Assembly: GCF_000247695.1 (NCBI RefSeq)
Contig: NW_004624734.1
Coordinates: 31,378,491-31,442,490 of the forward strand
Length of the DNA stretch: 64,000 nt
Reading direction: 5' to 3'
From: Heterocephalus glaber
Lineage: Eukaryota > Chordata > Mammalia > Rodentia > Bathyergidae
The notes under the pieces were generated by a model, which saw nothing but the letters and a program-made list of their open reading frames with translations, made no database searches and was not told the DNA's origin. Every line of letters begins with the position of its first letter. Positions within the stretch are counted from its first letter, which is position 1. Shown here piece by piece: positions 35,820-48,109 of the stretch. The position numbers and the translations under genes were made by a program.

Positions 35820-37843
35820 CAGTGGTATCTCAGTTCACAAACTTAATTTGTTCCACGATTCTGGTTGTGAAACCGAATTGGTCATGAACCGAAATCAAAT
35901 TTCCTCATAAGGTTCAATGTACATAAGGTTAATCCATTCTGAACCATATGTTTATTTTTTTTCAATCACAAAAACATGAAACAAAGTACAGTACAATATG
36001 AAGGGAGAGAACACTAACCTAGCTTGAGGCAACTTCTGGCATGGAGGACAGGAAAGTGGGTGGAGAGGAGGTTACTGTTTGGAGAGAGTCTCCCTCCATA
36101 AGGACACTGGGGAGATCTCCTTCAGGGTTTGTCTCTTAGCTACAGGGTCAAAAAGTCTGTCTAAAGTCACTAGTTTTTTCCGATGCTGCATAAACCCTCT
36201 GGAAATGAGAGACCACGTTATCGTTCATCAGATTCAACACTCTGTTCCTTACAGTTACATTGGGGTGACGCTTCTCAAAGAAATCCTGGCACTCATTCCA
36301 TTTTTCCATAATGGATTTCATCATATCACTCCTAACCTCCTCCCTGTCTTCCTGTTCCTCAGTGGAATGCTCTTCAACAAGTGCCTTTTCTGGCTCACTC
36401 TGGAGTTCAGCAAGTTCTTCTACTGTCAGCTCCTCCATATGGTCCCAAACGAGCACCTCAATTCTGCACCATCAATGTCTAGACCCATACTCCTGCCCAG
36501 GGGCACAATCTCCTCCACTACCTATGGATCAGGCCCTTCAAAGTCATGTTCAGTGACACATTCTGGCCACAGTTTCCTCCAGGCTGAGTTTAAAGTCTGG
36601 TACATGACATCTTTCCAGGCTTTGTCAATGAGGTTGATACAGTGGAGGACATTGAAATGTTTCTTCCAGAACTCTTTCAGAGTCAAGGATGTCTCTTTAG
36701 TGACATTAAAATATCTAGTGAAGAGTGCCTTCTGTACAGCTTCGTGAAGTTGCAGATCACTTGCTGGTCCATGGGCTGCAGAAGAGGTATCGTATTGGAG
36801 GAGAGGATCTTGACCTTTATGAAGTCATACTCGGCATCCATATCATCCACTAAGGTTGGGCAATGTGTCAGGGCATTGTCCATCAGAAGGCACTTTTCAG
36901 GTAGTTGATTATCAGAAAGATAATTCTTAATGGCAGGCACAAACACCTCGTGCAGCCATTCTACGAACAACTGCCTTGTCACCTAAGCTTCAGCACTGGC
37001 ACTCCACATGGTAGTCTGGCCTTGTTCATGGTAGTCTGTTCCTTGAATGCACGAGGGGGTCTGGGAATGGTACACCAGTAGTGGCTTAATCTTCAGATTG
37101 GTGCTTGCATTCGCACACAGCAAAAGGTCAATCTGTCCTTCATGGGCTTGGCAGTGCCTTTTCCTCCTTCAAAATATAGGTTCTGTTCGGCATCTTCTTC
37201 CAGAAGAGCCCTGTTTCAGCACAACTGAACACTTGTTAAGTGACACATCCTTCTTAAGCCTTCAGGAATTCTGTGGGTTCTTTCTTGTAGGCTTCTTAGT
37301 GGCCTTATCAGAACAGGAAGCCTCACCATGTCTTATCACATTGTGGATACCCCTTCTCTTGCACAATATATCAAACCACCCTCTACTAGCTTTAAATTCA
37401 TTACTTGTTGCACTTCTATAGAGGGGTTTTCTTGCAGTAAATCACTGTACAATTTCCTAGCCTTTTCACTGACACTATCACCTGCCAGCTATTTTTTGTT
37501 CAACCACACTAAGTAAAGTTCTCCACCTCTTCCAGCACTTGTGTCCTCTGCTTAGTTAACATTGTTATTTCTTTTGCCACATCAGCTCTTTCAATGGCAT
37601 CTTTATTCTTCAACATAGTCAAGGTTGTCAACTCCACCATCTTGTACTCCAAGGCAAGATCAGTCATATGAAAACCACTCTCTCATGCTTTTCTACAATT
37701 TCCTTCTTCAATTCAAAAGTTATTTTCTTCCATACCTTATTCTTACAATTCTTGCTCTGTACTTTCTTGTAACTTTCTTTATCACTCTGCACATCCATAT
37801 TATTGTATTGCTTAGAAATATATGTGTAAGTATATAAAAGCAT
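35820..37843 (-). pseudogene. pogo/Tigger-type DNA transposon with decayed transposase
   Basis: The left end has TA target bases (35818-35819) and a terminal repeat CAGTGGTATCTCAGTTCAC, the pattern of pogo-like Tc1/mariner elements, followed by short subterminal inverted repeats. Transposase remnants read from right to left. A helix-turn-helix region begins near 37798 with a stop inside the HTH. ETGLFWKKMPNRTYI is near 37210, and a stop follows SAEA at about 36985. Then comes a DDE core (36982-36683) with LLMDNALTH and LLQPMDQQV, and an acidic tail (36456-36148). Where the first catalytic Asp is expected (ADETG in the family) the sequence reads CAETG, so that residue is Ala. Frameshifts and stops make it dead. 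The right terminal repeat was not found. Confidence 0.85.
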
Positions 37844-37860
37844 AAAAAATTTGCTGGAAG

Positions 37861-37954
37861 GGCCGGGGATTTAGCTCAGTGGTTTCGCGGCCTGCTGCAC
37901 AAGCGCAAGGACCAAGTTTGATCCCTGGTACCAAAAACAAAATGAAACGAAACA
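37861..37954 (+). repeat. ID SINE inserted beside the Tigger remnant
   Basis: GGGCCGGGGATTTAGCTCAG ... TTTGATCCCTGGTACC and an A-rich tail with GAAAC units. AAAAAATTTGCTGGAAG lies at 37844-37860 and 37955-37971 (17 bp, perfect). Confidence 0.93.
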
Positions 37955-38079
37955 AAAAAATTTGCTGGAAGTCACATGTCAACTTAGGATCCTACTTATC
38001 TATGGAGCAAAAGATCTGAAGCAAATATGGCAAAATATTAAATCTGGGTGAGCAAGTGCCCAGGTGTCATATATTAGTC

Positions 38080-38212
38080 TCTTTTTTTTGTTGTTTTGAG
38101 CCAGGGTCTTGCTATGCTGGATTTCAACTCCTGGACCTAAGCAACCTGAGGCTTAAGTACCTCAGCGTCAACTAGAGTCACACCCCACTGCGCCTGGCTC
38201 TAGTCTTTGTAT
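38080..38212 (-). repeat. 7SL-derived SINE (antisense)
   Basis: GAGCCAGGGTCTTGCTATGC, TTTCAACTCCTGGACCTAAG and CCACTGCGCCTGGC; an old monomer. Confidence 0.65.
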
Positions 38213-38964
38213 TTTTTAAATGTTTATAAATTTTCATTGAAAAGCTGAAAATGAGGTAACAGATTTCAAGTGGCTATTACCTGGAACATAATACATATTT
38301 AAATGTTCTTTTCATCTGCAGTATTTTACAATGCCCCCAAACTAAGGCATATCATCACTTCTTGACCAGGTATTTGGTAACTTGGTAACTGTTTCCTAAT
38401 CTTTACTACCATCCTAAGTCCCATTTGGTCCCAAAATACAGAGAGCAATAGTAAGATTCATTGACACTACTAAATCCTATGGCAGTACTGTTTCTACCTA
38501 TCCATTATGTGATATTGCACCCTCTCTAAAACACCCTCATCTGAAACCTACACCACCAAACAGGATCTGTAGAAACACTTTTCTTAACAGAGTTAACCTG
38601 AGTACTCTCAACAGGCCAGAGCTTTGTTTAAAAGTATTCGGTCTCAATGGGCCACCATCTGCCTTGAAGTGAAGTTGCCAGCCAGAATGACCTAGCCACT
38701 GTCATTTAAGTTAACACATCCTTCCTTCCCCACTCCTGCTATTCCTCGTCAGTTTCAACCTAAACCCAATTAGGCCTCAGGAGTGGGATTTCTATGATGT
38801 CAAAATCCAGATCTTAGATCCCTAGTGCTTCCTGCAACACCGAAGGCACCAGAATGCCTTTGGGGTACAGTTTCTCAGTGGGATCCACCCTTATCACCTG
38901 CCATAGAATGACGGGGGCAGCAGACTGAACAGTTTCTGCCTCTGAAAGAAATACATGTAATTTA

Positions 38965-39052
38965 TTTATTTATTTTTTTGGTACCGGGGATCGAACTCAG
39001 GTCCTTGGCTTACGAGGCAGGTGGCAGAACCACTGAGCTAAATCCCTGGCCC
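38965..39052 (-). repeat. ID SINE (antisense) with 18-bp duplication
   Basis: GGTACCGGGGATCGAACTCA ... GAGCTAAATCCCTGGCCC. AGAAATACATGTAATTTA lies at 38947-38964 and 39053-39070. Confidence 0.93.
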
Positions 39053-39079
39053 AGAAATACATGTAATTTATATCCCTAG

Positions 39080-41690
39080 TTTCTTCTCTTCAGTGAGAGG
39101 AATAAGGAGCTGGGAGATTATTTCACATTGTTAAAAAACACTTTCAAAGAATGCAGATCGCTAGGCTATACCCCTGACCTACTGAACGATTCTTTATGGG
39201 GTTGGAGTAGGGAATCTGATTCTAAAACCACAGTAAAGCCAGAGAGGCACCATCCCAAAGTATGTTGATTTTGTAATTCTGATGAAAGAATAAAGCCTCA
39301 GCACCTTTTCTGTATTCCAGAGTCTCAGGATGTCAATCAAATACTACACAAAACTCTTCTTCCCAGTTTTTCCTTAGTTTGGATCCTGTCTTCCCATCAG
39401 GCCCAGTTAGGTCTGAGCTCTTCTGGAAGGCTTCCTAGATGGAAGTTATATAGTATCTGTATTACTCAAGGGGAACTAAGACGTACTCTGTGCTTTCTTT
39501 CTTCCAATTAAGACTATAAGGCCCTCCTTCCTGGCAGAGAACCCAGTGCATATGTAAGGGGTTCTAACATTCAAGTGGCTGAATGTTAAAAGATGAGGGC
39601 ATGGGAAGCCAAAGTTAAAAACAGACAAAACAATGTAGTATTTGATTTGCAATGGGAGGACCTGGGTTCAAACCTCAGCTTTGTCCTTTGTGGGCTGTGA
39701 TAGGTATATTGTGAGGACAACAATATGATGAAATACACAACAAAATGTTCCATATCTTTTCAACTGTCAACAGTGGATAGCTATGACTACACATTATTTC
39801 TCTGGCCCTCAAAGCCAGTTCTTATTTTTTATTCTCTGTGGTGCCAAGAAAGGAAAATTACAAGAAACAGGAGTTGCAGCTTCTGAAAACAAGCAGAGAA
39901 AAACTGCCCTGGAGACTATAGGTCCCAAGGTCTCTTTGTAGCCACCACTCTGCTGCAATCTCACCTGTTTAGGCCTCTGTACTACTACCCAGATCAGGAA
40001 GAGGTCCCAGGTACACTCCAGGAGACCTACAAATGTTAAGTGATAAAAATGAGTGGTGAAAAGCTTGCAGATACAATGTCTGGAACAAGAAAGCATTCTC
40101 GTGGGGACCCTTCACCACCTGCACACCAAGAACTAAGTAGTCTTACAGGAGCAAGTTTCCAGCAACAGTTTCAGCTTCTGGAAATACTGCCAAAGCCAGT
40201 CATTAAAATCAAGTTCAAACCATTCTTCCAGTAAAGGAAAGAGCAAAGAATAGTATCCAGCTGTCTAACATTAAAGCAGGGTGGTAGAGGAAATTAAAAA
40301 CAGTAGGGATTTCCAATTATTGCTAACAGGAGAGTGTTCAGAAGGGAGGAAATTAATGAAATCATCAAAAGACTGGCGATTTTATGAAAAATGAATTAAA
40401 TCAACTTCAGCCTTTCCCTGTTTCCCTGTAGGCCAGTCAGTGCCTGAGCTGCCTTTGAAAGTGCCCCATCTGAATCACAGAGGCTAGTAAGTGACAATTC
40501 TGAGAAGTCTTCCTTTTCTCCCTTCAGACACAGGTTGGAAAGACTGGTTCTGAGGCAGACTGTGCTAATTCTCCCCAACCCAAGAGTTCTTTAGCTTGCC
40601 AATACAAACACGTCAGGCTCCAGTGAGAAATAAAGGCAGAAAACAGGGTTAAACTCAACCTGCAAAACAGCAAACTCCTCTAGGATATAACATTCTGTAA
40701 CTCATAGCTACTTAGGACGAAGAAGACAGACGGGAGGAAGAAGTCTGAGAGCCTGGAGGGACTCCTCACACAGGTGGCTTATGCAGTGCCTCTGGTGACC
40801 ACTTTGTGTGTGCCCCAAACCCTAACACACTCTACACATGGCCAGTTTGGCCAGTTTTGTGGAGTTAAACACAGAGGAGGGAAATGGGGAAAGACGAAAG
40901 GGAGGAGGGCAGAAGAAGGCAACTATACCAAGTTAGAAAGGGAGAAACTGCAGGAAAGAAAAGGAGGTACTTGGATATAATCCCCTATTCTATCAATCCA
41001 ACATTACCTAAGTCTGCTATGAACCAAGCACTATGCCAAGCAGTGGAGAATGACAAATAACAAGCCCAGGCTCCCTAGAAATTAGGATCAATCAGACAGC
41101 CTGGGAAGCCTTGCAAGTGGAGTGTGAAGATCTTGAGTAAAGGGACAGGGATGTGACAAAGCACGTGAAGTCATTTCTCTCTGGAGGCAGGTGTTAAGAG
41201 AAACAGCACAACTAGTTTTCATTCTTGGCAAGTAAGTCTTTGGATGGGATTCTGATTTGGTACTGCTGATCAAGAGAAGTTTTCACACAAAAAAAATTTA
41301 AAGCAAGTAACAAGCAACCAGAAGTTCTTGACCCTGGGGGAGGGAGTGGTCTTAGCATTAAAGAACCCAAGGTATCATCACCCTCAAGCAAAATGAGGTA
41401 TTCACCAGGGAAGGTGCTGGGCTGATCCCCAGGATTCCAGCTTAGACGTAAGCAGAACCTAAGCCAAGGAAAGACTCCCTAAAACACAGGCTTTCTCAGG
41501 TCCCTGTTGCCTAAGAAAGTACAATGGGGAAAGGAAATGCCCAAGGTAACCACCCTGGGAGCTCACTACTCTCTCTGTGGGACAGACTGCCAGCCTCAAG
41601 AAGATAAGGGATAGAGCTGCCAGGTCCTGCCTTAATCATTTAGCCTTTTCCCAGTTTTAAAACTAGGTTGGTCCAAGGGCTTTGCACTAA
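39080..41690. other. Intron stretch with only weak fossils
   Basis: A MIR-like piece is visible near 39645-39760. No gene is recognised. Confidence 0.5.
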
Positions 41691-41694
41691 CTTT

Positions 41695-41825
41695 TATTCC
41701 CAGTCCGTTCTATTTTTAGACAGGGTTTTGCTAAGTTGCCCATGTTGTACTCAAACCTGCAATTCTCCTACCTTAGACTCCCAAGAGTCCTGGAATCACA
41801 GGTGTGCACCACCACACCTGCCTAG
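41695..41825 (-). repeat. B1 SINE (antisense)
   Basis: GACAGGGTTTTGCTAAGTTG, CTCAAACCTGCAATTCTCCT and GTGTGCACCACCACACCTGC. Confidence 0.8.
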
Positions 41826-41956
41826 CATCCTATTTCTGAACCAACTCTCTCCAGTGATTCAAGATCTCTCCACTGTTCTGTCTCTGTCTTACTAAAATGT
41901 GCTCTGAAAAGTGTCAGATAGGTTTGTATAAACTATAAATCGGTGGTTCTCAGACC

Positions 41957-41972
41957 AGCAGTAGCTACTGCT
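41957..41972. repeat. Perfect 16-bp palindrome
   Basis: AGCAGTAGCTACTGCT equals its own reverse complement. Confidence 0.97.
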
Positions 41973-41975
41973 ACA

Positions 41976-42012
41976 TTTCTACCAAGTTCTTGATAGAAGA
42001 ACTTGGTAGAAA
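41976..42012. repeat. 16-bp inverted repeat with 5-base loop
   Basis: Arm TTTCTACCAAGTTCTT, loop GATAG, arm AAGAACTTGGTAGAAA. The pairing extends two more base pairs beyond one mismatch. The right arm is the MER5A-derived one. Confidence 0.97.
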
Positions 42013-42149
42013 CGTAAATTTTCAAACCTCATTCAAGACCTACCACATCAGAACCTGGGGGGAGTAGGGATGACAATCTGTGTCTAACAAGCCTTCTGAG
42101 GGATTCTGATGCACACTTGAATCTAAGAGCCATGGTGCAAATAACCTAT

Positions 42150-44790
42150 AGGGTCCAGCTTGTTGGGTCCCTCACCAACTGGCCTCTTAATGGAACACCT
42201 GAATGACCTCTAGGATTTCAAACCTGGGGGACTACATAACTGCCTCTGGAGGAAGGATCAGCTTCCTTTCTCAGCATAGCTTTCTCCTGGTTCCAGGGTT
42301 CAAGACTTCATTCAAAATACACAAGATGATGATTAAAGGATGCCCTCTGAGCTTTGAAAGAATCTAGAACGTTTGGGCTTGGAGAAATGTTCTGATGACC
42401 AGAGGGCCTGGCAGGTCTATCTTTTATCTTCTTTAGGCTGCTGTGGTCCTTGCATACTATGCTACAGAGACAGGAGTCACTCGTGGTTATGAGAACAAAA
42501 CAGGATTTTCCACACCAGCTCTAGGCTGGTGAGACCACTCCAGAAAGGTCACAGGTGTGCTGACAGGCCTAGGCCTCTCTATGACTGGAAGGTTGGCATA
42601 TGGGCAAACTTCCCAAATCCCATCATCTGAACAGAACTAAATACTTGTTCTGGAGCAAAACTGGGCCAGACACTCGGTTCTGTAGTAACCCCCCCCCCCA
42701 GAGTCTGCCATGGGTTCCCTGACCCCTCTTGGGGCACATCAGAGGGGAGAGAGGGTTTCCACTGATGTATGCCAGAGAGCTGCCACTGTGGTCCAGAATC
42801 TGGCATCTCAAGGACTACCGAGTACAGCCTAATAGAGTTAAGAATTCTGTCAGCACCCTTACCGCTTCCCTGTTCTTTGCCCCATTATTCTTCACCTTCC
42901 ACTTTTCCAGCCCCTAACACTTCTCATTTCAAAGGGAACTCTGTGGTTTCTCAGAGGAAAATGGATGTGAAACCTCCAGGTCATTCTGACTGTGACACCC
43001 TTGTCTGGCTTGACCAGTTTTCCATGAAAACAACTTCCTTGTAATGATCTCTTTCTCCTCTTACCTTCCTTCCTCCCAGGAATTAGAAATCATCACATAT
43101 TGGAAGTTCAACCTATAGATACGGACTCCATAGATCTGGGCTGCAAAGTCACCCAAGACTTGGGCTCTGTTGGGACATTTAGTTTAATTTTGTATAAACA
43201 GGGGGCTAACTAAATGCCAACCTTCTATCAAGGATGGATGGCAGACTAACCACTTAGTAAGTGCCAACTGGTGCTAAGTGCTTTGAGTAATTTAGAAAAG
43301 ACATACTGACTGAAAAAAAAAAATGGCGTTATAGTTATCCCTTCCTTTGGAATACATTTTATTGCTTAACCAGCACTGTTTCATATATAATCTCATTTAA
43401 TCCTATTATTCACAATCTTGGCTATTCCCGAAAAGCCAGAGTGCCATTACTAGCAACAGATTTTCTGAATGCCAGGAAGAGGGGACCAGCTGAACTTCAA
43501 AGTCTAAACTACCTAACAAGATACAGAGCACAATAGAACAAAGAATAGGTTACTTTGCTGAAAAGCCACTCTAAAGAAATCTGAGGTCCGTCTCTGCTGG
43601 AAGTCCTAACAGTTCTTTCCAGCCCAGAACACATCAAATCAGTCTCCACTCCAACTTCTCCAATTACCCCAGCTAACCCAAGATCATGAATCCTGGCACA
43701 CAGTCACATGGCCCCACTGCCTGCTGCTCCTTCACTCTTCTTCCTTCCCCAGTCAAGAACCTCCCACATCCTCCAGCCTCCCCATGGAGTTCACACCCCC
43801 AGCTAAGACCCTTGGGACCCAGCACAGAACACCAGGGAAGTAAGAAGCTCTTGTCAAGACATTGCTCCCACAGGCTGGCTGGGCTGAGGCAAGAAGGGAC
43901 CAGGTGAGGTGCTGAGCCATGGACTCTGATGGCTTGCCCCAACCCCTCCATTTCCTGTCCCATGGGCAAACAGGAGCCTGCCGTCCTTCTCATCCTCATT
44001 CTCCTCCAAATTAACATCCTCTTCCAACCCTCTTGACTTCCCTACTTAGATTTATTCAACTCTCTGACCCATTAACCATTAATTAGTGTTTGTTTTTTCT
44101 TATACCCTTTCATCCTGCAGACACTTCAGCAGAGCGTGTTCTCCTCCTCTTCCTCAACTCTGGACAACTCAGCTAGAAAGGGATGCTGTCTCCACCAGCA
44201 GCACCCTGCCTCTCTGGGTGCTTCTCCAAACTCTGCGTTTGATGATTATCAGCCTGCATCCCTGAATTCTTAGGCTAAGCTAAACTTCATTTTACTTTCC
44301 GCAAACTCCAGCTTCTGAACATATTCCACCAAAGTGGAGGAGACAACTCATCCTTCACCAGGGCAAGGAGCAAATCAGTTCAGGGGATAGAGTACACTGG
44401 ATTACCAAAGTTTCAATGGAAATAGCATGGCACGTTCCAAGGGAAGAAGGTACCTAAGTGACAGAGCAGCATTGCACTAACTTTCATCTCCCCCTCTCCA
44501 TGCCAGCTGTTGCCTGCCACAGTGGAATGCAACAAAATAAGAGTGCCAACAACCTGATTAACACTTAAACTTCACCACAACCCTATGTGCTGCATGTGTT
44601 ACTGCCCCAATGTTATAGATATACAGATGGAGTACTGTAGATAGCTAAGTTAATTAGATATACTATAGGCAGTGAGACAGGACTGGCCCCTCAAGGAAGT
44701 CAATACAGAAGACAATTGAGGCGCATTTACTGAAGGCCAGGATTCAGAAAAGAGGAACTACTACACTCACATACTTTTCCTAGGGATAAA
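42150..44790. other. Intron stretch without recognised features
   Basis: No clear repeat or gene seen. A C-run lies at about 42690-42701. Confidence 0.5.
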
Positions 44791-44849
44791 CAGCAGTGAC
44801 TGATACTCTATAAACAGGTATCAATCACCTTCGATGGGGACCAAAACCT

Positions 44850-45420
44850 TCCTACCCCATTCCTTCCCAGAAATCCTTATTCCTTCCATGTACGCTTGCT
44901 ACTCATGTATGCTTGCTATGTGACTTGCTTCCTCCATTTGATCCTCATTTAATCAACATTACCTAAGTGACTATACTTGTTGTAATCTTATTGGTTGACC
45001 CTAGTTTTGTCCTACCTCATGCCCACCTTGTGATTTCCCATGGGATTAATATTACCTAGGCAACTATACTTTTAATCTTTTTTTTTTTTTTTGGTACTGG
45101 GGATCGAACTCAGGACCTTGTGCTTGCAAGGGAGGCGTTGGAACCACTGAGCTAAATCCCCGGCCCTTACACTTTCAATCTTATTAGTTAACTAAAGTTT
45201 TGTCCCACCTTGAATCCCCCCTACCTCATGGCTTTGCTCAGAACACCCTTGAGAAGCGGGGTCAGCAGACAATGCACTTTCCGGATGTCCCCTCCTGTCC
45301 ACTTAGGCAGGAGCTGTCTTTCCCTCAATAAATTCTTCTTATTCTTATCCCCCACTGTTCCTAGAACTCATTCTTCAATTTTAGAGAACATGAACTCGAT
45401 TTCCCTTACATTATCTGGAT
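44850..45420 (+). mobile_element. ERV-like LTR with duplicated U3 segment
   Basis: The right part looks like LTR R/U5: GACAATGCACTTTCCGGATG, CAGGAGCTGTCTTTCCCTC, AATAAA at 45327-45332, TTATCCCCCACTGTTCCTAG, AACTCATTCTTCA. Upstream, a segment of about 75 bp occurs twice in tandem (44957-45029; 45049-45213, interrupted by an ID SINE). TTTGGAGGTCC at 45423 could be a decayed primer-binding site, but this is weak. No viral genes are seen. Boundaries are approximate. Confidence 0.5.
45080..45166 (-). repeat. ID SINE (antisense) inside the LTR
   Basis: A T tract, GGTACTGGGGATCGAACTCA ... GAGCTAAATCCCCGGCCC. The flanks ACTTTTAATCTT and ACTTTCAATCTT (11/12) are the duplication. Confidence 0.88.
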
Positions 45421-45449
45421 TATTTGGAGGTCCTGTATCATCCCTATAT

Positions 45450-48060
45450 CATATACCCATATATCGAGTTTTGGGAAACTTGCTCAAAATTATACATGTT
45501 CTTGACAGAACTTGCCAGGCTAGCCCAAGAAACTGCATTCCTAACCTTCCTATGCCACTTTGCCTCCTCTGTCCACTAAGTTCTGCATGTTTTCAGGTTT
45601 CCATGTAGACTTTCCTTCCTCATAGAAAGTAGAACAGCCTTCCATGACCATCCCAACCTAAGTCAGGAGCCCCTCCTATGTATACTCCAGAACAGGGCAA
45701 AGACTTCTCTGATCATAGGACAAGTATGTGGAACTGCTATAGTTTCAGCAGTGGCATGGCCCTGGCACCCTTCAGGAACTCCCAAAGTACTTGTGGAGCA
45801 AAAAGAGTGTTAACCCAGAAGTTGTGTCCTCTTCCAAGGACAGAGCACTATCCGTGGCTGCCCACAAAAAAGGGTGAGCCCTTCTCTCTCAGACTGACTG
45901 GGAGGAACAAATACCTGTGAAAACTTCCATCAAGAGCCAGTCCAGTACCGATGTCCTCCCAAATCCTTCATATCATTACTTACCCCCTGCTGTCCTCTCT
46001 GACCACTTTATGTCAACATTTTCTTGCTAAAGGACATGATACTGATTGTGAAAATATCAAACCCAATAGGTCTCACAGGAACCCTGGTAGGGTTTGAAGC
46101 AAGTCTGTCAGGTACGTATCACAATCCACAGAACAAAAGGTTCAGGTTTCCCAAAGCTGAAATTCTTAGAACTCTTAGCAAGCTGTACAGTTCCTTCAAA
46201 TCAATGAGAGTTGAGATCCTAGGCATTAGAATCCTGCTCCTAGGAAAGTTTCTCCGACATTCTCCCAAGAGAAAAAAAGTGGGAGTAGGAGTTTCTGTTA
46301 ATTCCATTCACAAAGTACATACAAAGCCTACTCTCCTTCCTTGGTCCCTATTAACTGTAGGGTAAAGGAACAGGTGGTGTTTCACAGAAGGGCAACTGAA
46401 GGATAAAAAGAAGTATTGAGGGTGGGGAGTAAGCCAAGGCAGGTTCTAGCTACAGGAAGACTAGGATAAATAGGACAAGAATGGGCTTAAAGGTGCTAAT
46501 GTTCAAGGAAAGGGAAACAAGGACTCCTATTAACCTTGACCTTTAGACATAGAGGTCAAAGGGTCAGAGGAAAAGGAGATTGTGGCTATAAAGGTAAGCG
46601 GGTAAGGAAGTGAAGCCAAACTCACCCAGGCTGTACCTCCCCCAGTCCCTCTCCAATGTCAGGATATGTTTGGCACCAGCATGGTTTTGACCTACACTCT
46701 CTTCTACTTATCTTCACTCCCCAAGAGCAATGCAGGCTTACCTTTTCTTTCTTATCAGCAAGGGAACTGATGCTGGGTCCTCATGCCAAGATCCTCACAC
46801 AGGCTCTGAAAGGAGCTCTGGTAGCCTACCTGGATCCTCTCATTTTCCTGCAGAAGAGCCCTATCACTTGTATCCCTGCACCTGAAGACATTTTCACATG
46901 CTCCTCAACAATCACAAATCAGCAGGGAGATCCCCAGATGGCAACTGCTCACAGGGCCCCCACCTTGGTCCCATGTATTCTCACACAGAGGACACGCCAT
47001 AATTCTACATAATCCTTTCACGCAGTAACATCCCCTGTGGTGCACTGCTTGCTGGTCCACCTAGGACAATTATGGCCCTGATTACAACAAAGGAGCAACA
47101 CTCTCAACTCTGCCCCTACCTTTAATGGACACATGGAAAAACACACACAGAACCAAGAGTAAAGATCAAGAACCGAGAACTGAGGTTGAGAGATACATGA
47201 ACAGAAGACATCGATCAAGGCTCAGAGACCTAAAGGGCCTCCTGTGTGATGGACATAAACCAGAGAGCCACCCAGCCTCCTGAAGTCTCCTACTAACTCC
47301 ATAAACCATGAATCAGCAAGTCTTTGCAAAATGGTCATCAAGGAGTTTTAGTGGGGAGTGCACTGGCTCAACACGTCACTGAGTTCTTTGCAATCCAGAC
47401 TCCAAAGCAGTGATATTAACTGGGAAGATCAACTGCTTTTATCCATCTGTCCCCAAATTTCTCTGTGCCATGCTCAGGAAACACTGACAAGCTGCTCTTA
47501 TGCCCACTCAAGCACCAAATGATTTGCAACAGTCTCTATGACATTCTCTTGGCCTTCCGCCATTCCAGACCCAACAAGGCTGAACAGTAAGAACTCAAGC
47601 CAGTAACATGGGTCCTGTCCTCTCCCAAGGAAACATGTATCTACGACATGTGAAGAACGATTTGGCCCTTTGTATTTCATAGTCTCGTTACTCAGAATAG
47701 CAAAGACTACAGCACAATTATTTAATAGCCCTGCTTGTACTTGGCTGTAACTTCCTGAAACCCATTCTGTACCCCCCCATGGGGTCTGCAATACCAAAAA
47801 TACTTCTGTGAATTTAATAGGGAGAAAAAAAACTGCAAAGAATAAATCGTGAAGAGAATCTGTTTATCTTTCCTGTACTGCTGCCTAGAATTATGAATGA
47901 TTAAACATTTGTACTTTAAAAGAGATTTGGCTACTAGCAAAGCTAACAAGTCAAAGAAGTTAAGCAAGGGAAAAATCTACATCTCTGGAGATGCCAATGA
48001 ATACAGCTAAGCAAAGGGGAGGGGAGAGAGTCAATCAAGTGGAGAGAACATAGAGTTTTT
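45450..48060. other. Intron stretch without recognised features
   Basis: No SINE or LINE is recognised and no coding content is convincing. Confidence 0.5.
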
Positions 48061-48078
48061 TAAAAAAATTTAATTCCA

Positions 48079-48107
48079 TCGGACCCGAGTTCGATCCCCG
48101 GTACCAA
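48079..48107 (+). repeat. Severely 5'-truncated ID SINE (29 bp)
   Basis: Only GGACCCGAGTTCGATCCCCG and GTACC plus A's remain, that is, the B box and 3' end. AAAAAAATTTAATTCCA (17 bp) flanks it at 48062-48078 and 48108-48124, which proves an independent insertion rather than later deletion. Confidence 0.92.
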
Positions 48108-48109
48108 AA

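Larger units (their letters stand above)
41942..42145 (-). repeat. MER5A fossil (antisense) carrying palindromes
   Basis: GGTGGTTCTCAGACCAGCAG at one end, and GATTCTGATGCACACTTGAA with AACAAGCCTTCTGAGGG at the other, follow antisense MER5A. The segment expected to hold roughly CATCACCTGGGAAC instead contains two adjacent palindromes. Confidence 0.75.

Noticed and set aside
36079..36747. 222-codon plus-strand open frame
   Set aside because: It is antisense to the Tigger transposase remnant, which reads sensibly on the minus strand (DDE core, acidic tail).
45423..45440. Possible retroviral primer-binding site TTTGGAGGTCC
   Set aside because: The match is short, the distance from the LTR end is uncertain, and no internal retroviral sequence follows.
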